NCBI GenBank assembly: GCA_937923945.1
Contig: CALDWC010000043.1
Span: 1 to 20,471 of the forward strand
DNA: 20,471 nt
Direction of reading: 5' to 3'
DNA from: an uncultured Treponema sp.
GTDB lineage: Bacteria; Spirochaetota; Spirochaetia; Treponematales; Treponemataceae
In this document: piece by piece, positions 12,895 to 20,323 of the stretch
Layout of the letters: each line of letters opens with the position of its first letter
Numbering within the stretch: position 1 is the stretch's first letter
Notes under the pieces: generated by a model
The model's input: only the letters and a program-made list of their open reading frames with translations
Told to the model about the DNA's origin: nothing
Databases searched by the model: none
Position numbers and translations under genes: made by a program

Positions 12895-13365
12895 ATGAGC
12901 AGAAAGAAAATTGCAAAAAGAGCAGAACCTGTTGCAGATCCGAAATATAACAGCGTCTTGGTAACTAAGTTTATTTCCCGGATGATGCTTGACGGCAAAA
13001 AAACAACGACAACGAAGTTATTGTATGCCGCTTTTGATAATATTCAGAAAAAAACCGGTGAAGAACCTTTGGCAATTTTTACCAAAGCAATTGACAATAT
13101 TAAGCCGGTTGTTGAAGTAAAAAGCCGACGCGTTGGCGGTGCAACGTATCAAGTACCGACCGATGTTCCCGAAGCTCGCCGCGAAGCCTTGGCGATGCGT
13201 TGGATTATCGGCGCCGCCCGAAAACGAAGCGGAAAAGGCATGGATGAACGGCTCGCTGCTGAAGTAATAGATGCGTATAACAATACCGGCAGTGCATTTA
13301 AAAAACGTGAAGAAGTTCACCGCATGGCTGAAGCGAACAAAGCGTTCTCACATTTCAGATTCTAA
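12895..13365 (+). CDS. rpsG: 30S ribosomal protein S7
   Basis: S7 nucleates assembly of the 30S head and contacts the exit-site tRNA. Full length at 156 residues, it shows VTKFISRMMLDGKK, KPVVEVKSRRVGGATYQVP, the MRWIIGAARKR region and a C-terminal EVHRMAEANKAFSHFRF. GTAAGAGG precedes the ATG. It follows rpsL by 10 bases. In the usual str operon fusA and tuf come next, but here a strong terminator closes the unit 25 bases after the stop. Confidence 0.98.
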   Translation: MSRKKIAKRAEPVADPKYNSVLVTKFISRMMLDGKKTTTTKLLYAAFDNIQKKTGEEPLAIFTKAIDNIKPVVEVKSRRVGGATYQVPTDVPEARREALAMRWIIGAARKRSGKGMDERLAAEVIDAYNNTGSAFKKREEVHRMAEANKAFSHFRF

Positions 13366-13390
13366 TTCCGAACGTTATTCGTTTAAAATA

Positions 13391-13438
13391 AAAAAGCTCC
13401 GCTTCTCTTTCGATAGACGGAGCTTTTTTATTTTGACC
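13391..13438. terminator. Bidirectional intrinsic terminator
   Basis: AAAAAGCTCCG (13391-13401) pairs with CGGAGCTTTTT (13428-13438). The T-tract on the plus strand serves rpsG, and the matching A-run gives a T-tract on the minus strand for the gene ending at 13443. Confidence 0.9.
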
Positions 13439-13442
13439 TGCC

Positions 13443-14120
13443 CTACTCCGAAACGGGAAACATCACGGAAACAGCGGACGCCGATACGGAAAGCAAAGCC
13501 CGCTTCAGCGCTTTTGCCCGTCCCAGCTCACCTTGCAGTTTTATCATCGGTACTTCGTTAATTACCAGCTGCGAATTTGCTTGTGAATAATCCAAGTGGT
13601 AATCATCCTTTTTTCCCAAATACGCAACTGCTGCCGTTACATTACTGACGCAAATTGCCGAAGACTTTACGCCGGCTGAAAACCTCAATTTTCCGGTGTT
13701 GTGCGTGAGGTTCGATGTTTTAAAAAGGCAATTTGTCACTCCAATATCACCGCGAGTTAATAAAATAGTTGCATGAACGACCGACATATCCTGCACCGTG
13801 ATATTTCCCATCGCGGCGGTAATCCGCATCCGCTCAAGCGTTTTGGTTTTCGGTATTTTGATTATAATTTCACCGGATGTTTTATACAGTGAACGCACGC
13901 GAAACGTTCCGCGGTTTTCAACGCAGGATAATTTTTCTCCGTCCGGCAGTAGCGCTGAATAGGACGCAAAATCCTCATCCGTTCCGAGAATCGTTACGCT
14001 CACATATAAAACCTCGATTTCCAAATTCATAGGCACATATTTTAGTTGTGTAAAGTCCTGCGCACCTATTTTAGAAAAAAGACACAAAAATAAAAGTGCA
14101 AATTTTACATGCTTTTTCAT
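13443..14120 (-). CDS. Exported DUF4097-like beta-repeat protein
   Basis: A 225-residue protein from ATG 14120. It has a clear signal peptide (MKKHVKFALLFLCLF...), probably cut after IGA. The rest is predicted beta-rich, with short alternating segments such as MRITAAMGNITVQDMSV, ATILLTRGDIGVTNC and KLRFSAGVKS. These resemble the stacked strands of DUF4097/DUF2807 (putative adhesin) domains. There is no lipobox, so it is likely periplasmic or loosely envelope-bound. The ATG is preferred over one 18 bases upstream because it puts Lys-Lys next to the signal sequence and has AGGA nearby. It is divergent from hslO and shares the bidirectional terminator with rpsG. No function can be assigned. Confidence 0.7.
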   Translation of the reverse strand: MKKHVKFALLFLCLFSKIGAQDFTQLKYVPMNLEIEVLYVSVTILGTDEDFASYSALLPDGEKLSCVENRGTFRVRSLYKTSGEIIIKIPKTKTLERMRITAAMGNITVQDMSVVHATILLTRGDIGVTNCLFKTSNLTHNTGKLRFSAGVKSSAICVSNVTAAVAYLGKKDDYHLDYSQANSQLVINEVPMIKLQGELGRAKALKRALLSVSASAVSVMFPVSE

Positions 14121-14225
14121 TATTCCTATTTTCGGCATATTTTTGGTTGATTTTTAGGAATTTTCAACATAAAGAAAAATTTGATGGCAAAAGAGCATTT
14201 TAAAGCTAATACAAAGTTTACTATC

Positions 14226-14254
14226 TTGAATATTCCGTCCATTCCCGTTATAGT
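14226..14254 (+). promoter_or_regulatory. Promoter placing transcription start at the hslO ATG
   Basis: TTGAAT (14226-14231), a 17-bp spacer and TATAGT (14249-14254) are followed after six bases by the ATG at 14261. The predicted +1 coincides with the A of the start codon. Confidence 0.65.
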
Positions 14255-14260
14255 GTATCC

Positions 14261-15163
14261 ATGATTAAAGTTAAACTTGACGATGCTTTCGCAAGACTTG
14301 ATGATACGATGACCACCTTTCTCTTACACGAAAATAGCATTCGGGGAGCTTTTTTTAACGGGCGCGTATTAGTTGCGCAAATGCAAGCCCAACACCGGCT
14401 CGGTATTTTGGAAACACTCTGCTTGGGACATGCTTGTCTTTGTGCCGCCCTCTGCATTCCGATGATGAAAGGCAAGGAACGGGTTATTATTCGCTATGAA
14501 ACGGACGGAAAAATTCCGGGCTTTTCCGTCGAAGCTGCGAGTGACGGATGGGTTCGGGGATATCTTTTTAACGATACGATTCCGCTCGACACACCGCTTG
14601 AAAGTTGGGACCTTGCACCCTTTTTCGGTGAAGGATTTCTCACGGTTATCCGATTTCCCGAAAACGCCAAAGAACCGATCAGCGGAACCGTTGCAATCAA
14701 GCATAAAAATATTGCAAAAGATTTAACCGAATACTTTTTACAATCGGAGCAAACGCAAACCGCAATCACGAGCAGTATCAAATTCGGAAAAGACGGAAAA
14801 CTCGAAAGTGCCGGCGCGCTTTTTTTACAGGCAATGCCGGGAGCGGATGATGCCGCGTTAGAACAGGCGGTTGCGGATTTTGAAAAGATTGGTTCGCTCG
14901 CGGATTTTTTAGAAAAACACGAGCATAACGAAACGTGCATTAAAACCGCATTTGCAAACCTCGAACCGGTTCCATTGCTTTCTCGCACTATTCGGTTTGC
15001 CTGCCCATGTTCGCACGAAAACTTTTTATCGAAAATAAAGTTGCTACCGAAAAAGGAAATCAAAGCCTTGCTGGAACAGGAACGAATTGAAATAACATGC
15101 CAAAATTGTTCTTCGGTGTACCGATACAAAAAAGAAGAAATCGAAAAGTTCATCGATGATTAA
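14261..15163 (+). CDS. hslO: Hsp33 redox-regulated chaperone
   Basis: Hsp33 is a cytoplasmic holdase that is switched on by oxidation of zinc-binding cysteines. The 300-residue protein has the family N-terminal domain, including the SIRGAFFNGR, GHACLCAALC and SVEAASDGWVRGY segments. The C-terminal redox switch has Cys248-Pro-Cys250 (CxC) and Cys280-Gln-Asn-Cys283 (CxxC), so all four zinc ligands are present. No Shine-Dalgarno lies before the ATG and a promoter ends six bases upstream, which suggests a leaderless message. It converges with fliJ, with only 16 bases between the stop codons. For an oxygen-sensitive spirochete an oxidation-activated chaperone is plausible. Confidence 0.96.
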   Translation: MIKVKLDDAFARLDDTMTTFLLHENSIRGAFFNGRVLVAQMQAQHRLGILETLCLGHACLCAALCIPMMKGKERVIIRYETDGKIPGFSVEAASDGWVRGYLFNDTIPLDTPLESWDLAPFFGEGFLTVIRFPENAKEPISGTVAIKHKNIAKDLTEYFLQSEQTQTAITSSIKFGKDGKLESAGALFLQAMPGADDAALEQAVADFEKIGSLADFLEKHEHNETCIKTAFANLEPVPLLSRTIRFACPCSHENFLSKIKLLPKKEIKALLEQERIEITCQNCSSVYRYKKEEIEKFIDD

Positions 15164-15179
15164 AACCCGGTAAAGATAA

Positions 15180-15617
15180 TCACCGCCGCTGCCGCACCGT
15201 TGCACTATTGGTGAGGTCATCCAAGACGGCGGCTTCTTCCTGCTGCGTTTCTTTTTTCCACGCTTCAAGTTCTTTTTCTTTTAGCCGCGAAAGTGTTTTC
15301 CGTTTTTGGCTTGCTGCAATATACACCTTACGCGCTTTTTCAACTTCCAGTTCCGCTTCAGCCAACTTTGTCAAAAAAGTTTCTTTTTTTGCATCCAAGT
15401 TTTTAAGATAATTTTCCGAAGCAACAAAATTTTGTAAATCAAAGTTTTGAAAACTCATCGACTTTCGAGTCGAAACCTGTTCTTCGGCAATATGACGCAG
15501 TACATTTTTTATTTTTTCACTTTCACCGATACAGCGACCTAATTCGATTTTTGCCTGCTCTTCATAAAATCTGCGGACTTTTAAAACTTTTTCCAAACGA
15601 AACTGAAACGCTTTCAT
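15180..15617 (-). CDS. fliJ: Flagellar export chaperone FliJ
   Basis: FliJ is the coiled-coil stalk of the flagellar type III export ATPase, bound to the FliI hexamer. The 145-residue product is almost entirely helical and highly charged. It has the typical N-terminal FQFRLEKVLKVRRFYEEQAK, a Glu/Lys-rich coiled coil, and no membrane segment. The ATG at 15617 shares one base with the fliI stop (TGATG), and GAGGA lies about eight bases before it. This supports translational coupling and rejects the TTG three bases upstream. Sequence conservation in FliJ is low, so position after fliI is part of the evidence. Confidence 0.88.
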   Translation of the reverse strand: MKAFQFRLEKVLKVRRFYEEQAKIELGRCIGESEKIKNVLRHIAEEQVSTRKSMSFQNFDLQNFVASENYLKNLDAKKETFLTKLAEAELEVEKARKVYIAASQKRKTLSRLKEKELEAWKKETQQEEAAVLDDLTNSATVRQRR

Positions 15618-17062
15618 CAAGCTTCGTCCTCATCGCGTTCAGGTTCATCGGACAACAGAGCTTCATCGTCAAATGCATCCGCTTTTTCCGCTGATGCCAA
15701 AAATTTTTTGCGCGCCCCTACCCCGCTTTCGGTCGCTTCGCTTTCAGGGATTTCAATTCCGGTAATTTCCGAAATACGTTTCAGCGTATCGGCAATCGGC
15801 GCTTCTTCGGCAACATCCTGCAGCAAAAAATTTTCTATTTTCGGAAAGTATGCAATCGCTTCGTCAAGTTCCGCGCTGCTTCCTTTTTGATACGCGCCGA
15901 CCAAAATTAAATCTTCACTTTCTTTGTATGCCGCATACAGTTTGCGCATTTTCAAAACGGCTTCATTCGTTTTTTTACCGGAAACACGGCGCGACAAACG
16001 CGAAATACTTTTTAGAACATCAATCGCCGGATAATGTCCGCTGTCGGCTAATTTCCGCGACAACACGATATGTCCGTCCAAAATACCGCGTACCGCATCG
16101 GAAATCGGTTCGTCCAAATCATCCCCGTCAACCAGTACGGTATAAAAACCAGTAATCGAACCTTTTTCATTGGTACCGGCACGCTCCAAAAGTTTCGGCA
16201 GTTTTTCAAAAACACTCGGAGGGTATCCTCGCGTTGCGGGCGGTTCATTTGCGGATAGCCCGATTTCCCGCTGCGCTTTTGCAAACCGCGTTACCGAATC
16301 AAAAAGGAGCATAACATTTTTTCCGCAATCGCGAAAATATTCGGCAATCGTTGTCGCCGTATACGCTCCCCTCAAACGGGCAAGCGGGCTGGTGTCGGAC
16401 GTTGAACTGACAATGACACTTTTTTTCAAGCCCTCCGGTCCGAGATCATGCTGAATAACGTCCATCACTTCGCGTCCGCGTTCGCCGATAAATGCAATAA
16501 CGTTGACATCCGCATCCGTGTTCCGCGCAATCATTCCCATGAGGGTGGATTTACCGACACCGCTTCCGGAAAAAATTCCCAAACGCTGTCCTCGTCCTAC
16601 GGCAAGTAAGCCATCAATCGCACGGATGCCGGTCACAATACGCTGGTTAATCGGAACGCGCTTCATCGGATCGGGGGCTACATTCAAAATCGGTTTCCGC
16701 ACTTTTGCATAAATTTCAGGCTTGCCGTCAATCGCTCGTCCGAGTGAATCAACCACCCGCCCCAAAAGGGCATCGCACACCGGCACGGAAATAATTTCAC
16801 CGGAGGCTATTACGCTCGCTCCGATGTGAATACCTTCAATCGCATCGTAACACATGAGCTTCACGGTATTTCCTTCCAGAGCGACAACCTCCGCTAAAAC
16901 ATTTTTTGAATCATCAACCGTAATCCGGCACAATTCCCCGATCACTACCATGGGGCCCAAACTTTCAATGATTAAATCATGAACGGCGGTAACCGTACCG
17001 TGATACTTTATCGGATCCGTTTCTTCAACAATATCCGCATACTTATTAAACATTTCCATCAT
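15617..17062 (-). CDS. fliI: Flagellar export ATPase FliI
   Basis: FliI is the cytoplasmic hexameric ATPase that drives export of flagellar rod, hook and filament proteins. Of 481 residues from ATG 17062, the N-terminal ~95 form the beta-barrel domain. The catalytic core has Walker A GSGVGKS (about 166-172), GERGREV, Walker B NVMLLFDSVTR and the ATPase signature PPATRGYPPSVFEKLPKLLER. The core ends with KSISRLSRRV and helices that fit the family. After about residue 445 comes an extra tail rich in Asp and Glu (ALLSDEPERDEDEA) not typical of FliI. GTG 17074 is an alternative start. A consensus promoter lies directly upstream, and fliJ follows with a one-base overlap. Confidence 0.96.
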   Translation of the reverse strand: MMEMFNKYADIVEETDPIKYHGTVTAVHDLIIESLGPMVVIGELCRITVDDSKNVLAEVVALEGNTVKLMCYDAIEGIHIGASVIASGEIISVPVCDALLGRVVDSLGRAIDGKPEIYAKVRKPILNVAPDPMKRVPINQRIVTGIRAIDGLLAVGRGQRLGIFSGSGVGKSTLMGMIARNTDADVNVIAFIGERGREVMDVIQHDLGPEGLKKSVIVSSTSDTSPLARLRGAYTATTIAEYFRDCGKNVMLLFDSVTRFAKAQREIGLSANEPPATRGYPPSVFEKLPKLLERAGTNEKGSITGFYTVLVDGDDLDEPISDAVRGILDGHIVLSRKLADSGHYPAIDVLKSISRLSRRVSGKKTNEAVLKMRKLYAAYKESEDLILVGAYQKGSSAELDEAIAYFPKIENFLLQDVAEEAPIADTLKRISEITGIEIPESEATESGVGARKKFLASAEKADAFDDEALLSDEPERDEDEA

Positions 17063-17095
17063 AAGGCAACTCACACCGTAAAACCGGATAGTTTT

Positions 17096-17124
17096 ATTGT
17101 ATACGCATTCGTGAAAAATGTCAA
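17096..17124 (-). promoter_or_regulatory. Consensus promoter of fliI-fliJ
   Basis: On the minus strand, TTGACA (17119-17124), a 17-bp spacer and TACAAT (17096-17101) predict a start near 17089, about 27 bases before the fliI ATG. This is a housekeeping (sigma70) type promoter rather than a sigma28 flagellar one. Confidence 0.8.
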
Positions 17125-17158
17125 TTCACCAAAAACTACCTTCCAAAATAATCAAAGA

Positions 17159-18970
17159 TTAGGCATCGATTTCCTCAAGCAAGTTTTTCATAATAAACTC
17201 GCGGCGTTCGGGCGTGTTTTTGCCCATGTAAAACTCCAGCACTTTGGAAACGTTTTTGATTGCCTGTGTACTCACCGGTAGCAAACGAATATCGGGACAG
17301 ATAAATTGTTTAAATTCACTCGGATTGATTTCGCCCAAACCTTTGAAACGGGTGATTTCGCATGACGAACCGAGCCGTTTTACTTCCGCGTCCCGCTCTT
17401 TTTCGGAATAGCAGTAACTCGTTTCTTTTTTTGTTCTCACTCGAAAAAGCGGTGTTTCCAAGATGTAAACCCGTCCACCGGTAATCAGCTCTTCAAAATA
17501 GAGCAGAAAAAAGGTGAGCATCAAATTACGGATGTGATAGCCATCATTATCCGCATCGGTTGCAATAATGATTTTTGCGTAGCGCAAGCCTGCCGTGTCA
17601 TTTTCAATGCCGAGTGCCATCATTAAATTATAGAGTTCCGCATTTTTGTAAATCTCGGAACGGGTTTTTCCGTACATATTTGCAGGTTTTCCGCGCAAGG
17701 AAAAAATCGCCTGGGTCAACACATCGCGGCAGGCGACCATCGAACCGGAAGCCGAATCCCCTTCCGTGATAAAAATCATCGAATCTTCACCGTATTTTTT
17801 ATCGCCCAAATGAAACTTGCAATCTTTCAGTTTCGGAATTTTTATGGAAATTTTTTTTGCAGCGGTACGGGCTTCTTTTTTGATTGCTGTTAATTCCGTA
17901 CGGATCTTTTCGTTGGAAACAATTTTTTCTTCCAGCTTTTTTGCAAGTTCCGCATTTTTTTGCAGCCATTCAACAACTGCCGACATTGTATCGTTGACAA
18001 TCCAGCTACGGATTTCCGTGTTACCCAATTTATTTTTGGTTTGGCTTTCAAAAACGGGAGACTGCACTTTTACCGAAATTGCCGCAACGATTCCTTCGCG
18101 GACATCTTCGGTTTTGTAGTTTTTACGATAGTACGCATTGACGCCTTTAACCAAGCCTTCCTTAAATGCGGATAAATGTGTCCCGCCGTCCGAGGTGTAC
18201 TGACCGTTGACAAATGAAAAATAGGTTTCACCGTAGTTGTAGGTGTGTGAAAATGCAAACTCAAGTTTCGGCTCCGTAAAGTGTGCAACTTCATAAAGCG
18301 TTTCGTTTCCGACGCTGTCTGCCAGTAAATCGACCAGTCCGTTTTCCGATTTGAAAATCTGTCCGTTTAACGAAAGGGTTAAGCCGGTATTCAAATATGC
18401 ATAATTCCAAATGCGCTTTTCAATAAAATCGGCATGAAATTGGTAGTCGGGGAAAATTTCGTCATCGGGGATAAATTCAACAAGGGTGCCATTCGGAATG
18501 TCCGGTTTCACTTTGCCGGGTTTTTCACTTTTGAGAACGCCTCGTTCAAAAATCGCTTCAAAACATTTTCCGTCACGAATCGAAACAACGCGGAACCATT
18601 TCGAAAGGGCGTTCACCGCTTTTGTTCCGACGCCGTTTAAACCGACGGAAAATTGGAACACTTCGCTGTCGTATTTTGCGCCCGTATTAATCACCGAAAC
18701 ACATTCAACCACTTTACCGAGTGGGATACCGCGTCCGTAGTCACGGACGGTCACTTTGTTATCTTTGATAGCAATATTGATGCGATGACCGTTTCCCATG
18801 ATAAACTCGTCAATGGCATTATCAATGACTTCTTTTACCAAAATATAAATACCGTCGTCCGGGTTATCGCCGTTTCCGAGTCGTCCGATATACATACCGG
18901 TGCGGAGTCTGATATGCTCAAGCGAACTTAAGGTTTTTATTTTCGATTCATCATATACTGCATTTGCCAT
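17159..18970 (-). CDS. parE: Type IIA topoisomerase B subunit, ParE-type
   Basis: The B subunit carries the ATPase and TOPRIM domains of topoisomerase IV or gyrase. From ATG 18970 it has 603 residues. The GHKL ATP site shows EVIDNAIDE (Glu47, Asn51), DYGRGIP (77-83) and GLNGVGTKAVNAL (110-122), then the transducer with QTKNKLGN (310-317). TOPRIM has EGDSASGS (403-410) and DADNDGYHIRNLMLTFF, and the end reads GKNTPERREFIM. Asn replaces the usual Val in DADVDG. The overall pattern, including SPDDGIY-like NPDDGIY and RFKGLGEINPSEFKQF, recalls the Bacteroidetes ParE type rather than GyrB. TGAGGT precedes the ATG, so the start at 18997 is rejected. No parC/gyrA partner is in the window. Confidence 0.9.
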   Translation of the reverse strand: MANAVYDESKIKTLSSLEHIRLRTGMYIGRLGNGDNPDDGIYILVKEVIDNAIDEFIMGNGHRINIAIKDNKVTVRDYGRGIPLGKVVECVSVINTGAKYDSEVFQFSVGLNGVGTKAVNALSKWFRVVSIRDGKCFEAIFERGVLKSEKPGKVKPDIPNGTLVEFIPDDEIFPDYQFHADFIEKRIWNYAYLNTGLTLSLNGQIFKSENGLVDLLADSVGNETLYEVAHFTEPKLEFAFSHTYNYGETYFSFVNGQYTSDGGTHLSAFKEGLVKGVNAYYRKNYKTEDVREGIVAAISVKVQSPVFESQTKNKLGNTEIRSWIVNDTMSAVVEWLQKNAELAKKLEEKIVSNEKIRTELTAIKKEARTAAKKISIKIPKLKDCKFHLGDKKYGEDSMIFITEGDSASGSMVACRDVLTQAIFSLRGKPANMYGKTRSEIYKNAELYNLMMALGIENDTAGLRYAKIIIATDADNDGYHIRNLMLTFFLLYFEELITGGRVYILETPLFRVRTKKETSYCYSEKERDAEVKRLGSSCEITRFKGLGEINPSEFKQFICPDIRLLPVSTQAIKNVSKVLEFYMGKNTPERREFIMKNLLEEIDA

Positions 18971-18983
18971 AGCTACCTCATTG

Positions 18984-18992
18984 ATTATACCA
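18984..18992 (-). promoter_or_regulatory. Extended -10 promoter of parE
   Basis: On the minus strand TGG-TATAAT forms an extended -10 (TATAAT at 18984-18989) 13 bases before the ATG. There is no convincing -35. The predicted leader is about 6-7 bases, which would exclude most of the GAGGT ribosome site. Confidence 0.5.
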
Positions 18993-19003
18993 ATCACGTG
19001 ATT
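18992..19003. promoter_or_regulatory. 12-bp palindrome in the parE promoter
   Basis: AATCACGTGATT is a perfect palindrome directly upstream of the extended -10 of parE. It is a candidate operator or a supercoiling-sensitive spacer. The regulator is unknown. Confidence 0.4.
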
Positions 19004-19077
19004 TTAACTTGCGATATTAGCATAAAGCAGAGAAAAAAACAAGGCGGCTTGAAAATCAGGTTTCAAAAACGGGCTTT

Positions 19078-20124
19078 CTATCGGGTAAAATAGTTTATTC
19101 CCATCGCATGCCGCACTTGAACCAATGTTTCGGCGGCTTTTTCACGGGCTTTTTCCGTTCCCGCTTTGAGAATGTCATATATGTGCGGAATATCATTTTG
19201 TAAAGTTGCCCGTTTTTCCCGTATCGGAGAAAGCTCCGCTTGTAAAACATTATTTAAAAATTTTTTTATTTTAACATCACCTAAACCGCCTTTTTGATAA
19301 TGAGCTTTAACTTCATCAAGCGAAGCATAGTCGCTCCAAAATTCGGTAAAATGCTCCGGTTTTGCAAACGCATCAAGGTAAGTGAATACCGGATTGCCCT
19401 CAACTTGTCCGGGATCTTCAACCCGCAAATGATTCGGATCGGTAAACATTCCCATCACTTTTTTCTTGATTTCGTCGGCAGAGTCGGAAATATAAATACA
19501 GTTGCCGATTGACTTGCTCATCTTTGCTTTTCCGTCGGTACCGGGAAGCCTGCCGCACGCTTTATTGTCGGCAAGTAACTCTTTCGGTTCAACAAGCGTT
19601 TCGCCGTACAACGCATTAAAGGAGCGAACTATTTCACGTGCTTGCTCAATCATTGGGAGCTGATCTTCACCGACGGGAATCGTTGTCGCTTTAAAAGCCG
19701 TTATATCGGCTGCTTGACTTATCGGATAAGTTAAAAAACCGACCGGTAAGCTGTTTTGAAAGCCGCGCATTTGAATTTCCGATTTTACGGTCGGGTTCCG
19801 CTCAAGACGGGCAAGCGTTACGAGATTCATATAATAAAACGAAAGTTCACACAGTTCAGGAATCTGCGTTTGCACCAAAATCGTCGTCTTTTCAGGATCG
19901 ATACCGCAGGCAAGATAATCAAGAGCTACTTCAATTACGTTCGTTCTTATTTTTTCAGGATTATCGGCATTATCGGTCAATGCTTGTGCATCGGCAATCA
20001 TAATATAAATTTCATCGTATTCACCTGAATTTTGCAGTGCAACACGATTTTTAAGCGAACCCGCATAATGTCCGATATGCAGTTTTCCCGTCGGACGATC
20101 TCCCGTCAAAATAATTTTTTTCAT
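19078..20124 (-). CDS. trpS: Tryptophanyl-tRNA synthetase
   Basis: This class I synthetase charges tRNA-Trp with tryptophan in the cytoplasm. The 348-residue protein has the HIGH signature as PTGKLHIGHYAG (residues 11-22) and the KMSKS signature as GKAKMSKSIGN (about 200). Also present are the family segments VPVGEDQ-like IPVGEDQLPMIEQAREI, NPTVKSE and VGFLTYPISQAADI. AAGGAA lies six bases before the ATG at 20124. This ribosome site falls inside a 12-bp direct repeat flanking the hairpin element at 20143-20175. parE follows on the same strand after 107 bases, which contain parE's own promoter. Confidence 0.97.
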   Translation of the reverse strand: MKKIILTGDRPTGKLHIGHYAGSLKNRVALQNSGEYDEIYIMIADAQALTDNADNPEKIRTNVIEVALDYLACGIDPEKTTILVQTQIPELCELSFYYMNLVTLARLERNPTVKSEIQMRGFQNSLPVGFLTYPISQAADITAFKATTIPVGEDQLPMIEQAREIVRSFNALYGETLVEPKELLADNKACGRLPGTDGKAKMSKSIGNCIYISDSADEIKKKVMGMFTDPNHLRVEDPGQVEGNPVFTYLDAFAKPEHFTEFWSDYASLDEVKAHYQKGGLGDVKIKKFLNNVLQAELSPIREKRATLQNDIPHIYDILKAGTEKAREKAAETLVQVRHAMGINYFTR

Positions 20125-20128
20125 TTTT

Positions 20129-20186
20129 GTTTCCTTAAATAAGCACTGATTAATTCAATCAAGAATTAATCAGCGTTTCCTTAAAT
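20129..20186. repeat. Hairpin repeat copy 2 flanked by 12-bp direct repeats
   Basis: The hairpin CTGATTAATTC (20146-20156) / GAATTAATCAG (20163-20173) matches the reverse complement of the element at 71-106. The perfect direct repeats GTTTCCTTAAAT at 20129-20140 and 20175-20186 flank it. The right side, ATTAATCAGCGTTTCCTTAA, also matches the reverse complement of one end of the ~80-bp elements (AAGGAAACGCTGATTAA at 5394). The direct repeats look like a target duplication or an internal tandem duplication. Confidence 0.7.
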
Positions 20187-20233
20187 GCAATTCGAATTAT
20201 TTTATAAAAAAATTAAAAAAGTTTTTTTAATTG

Positions 20234-20262
20234 TATACAAAAGTTAAAATTTTTGCTAGTAT
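20234..20262 (+). promoter_or_regulatory. Possible promoter of the transposase-like gene
   Basis: TAGTAT (20257-20262) with TGC just before it forms an extended -10. TATACA (20234-20239) is a weak -35 at 17 bp. The palindrome TTGTATACAA (20231-20240) and an AT-only hairpin (20211-20220 / 20223-20232) lie here and could belong to the element's left end. Confidence 0.35.
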
Positions 20263-20323
20263 TAGGCGACCTTGAAAACGGAAATCAACTTTTAAAAAGT
20301 TCTAAAGTTCCGATAAATAAAAT

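Noticed and set aside
13391..13438. rpsG-downstream hairpin as a copy of the ~80-bp repeat
   Set aside because: The stem (AAAAAGCTCCG) is unrelated to AACTTTGC; it is an ordinary bidirectional terminator.
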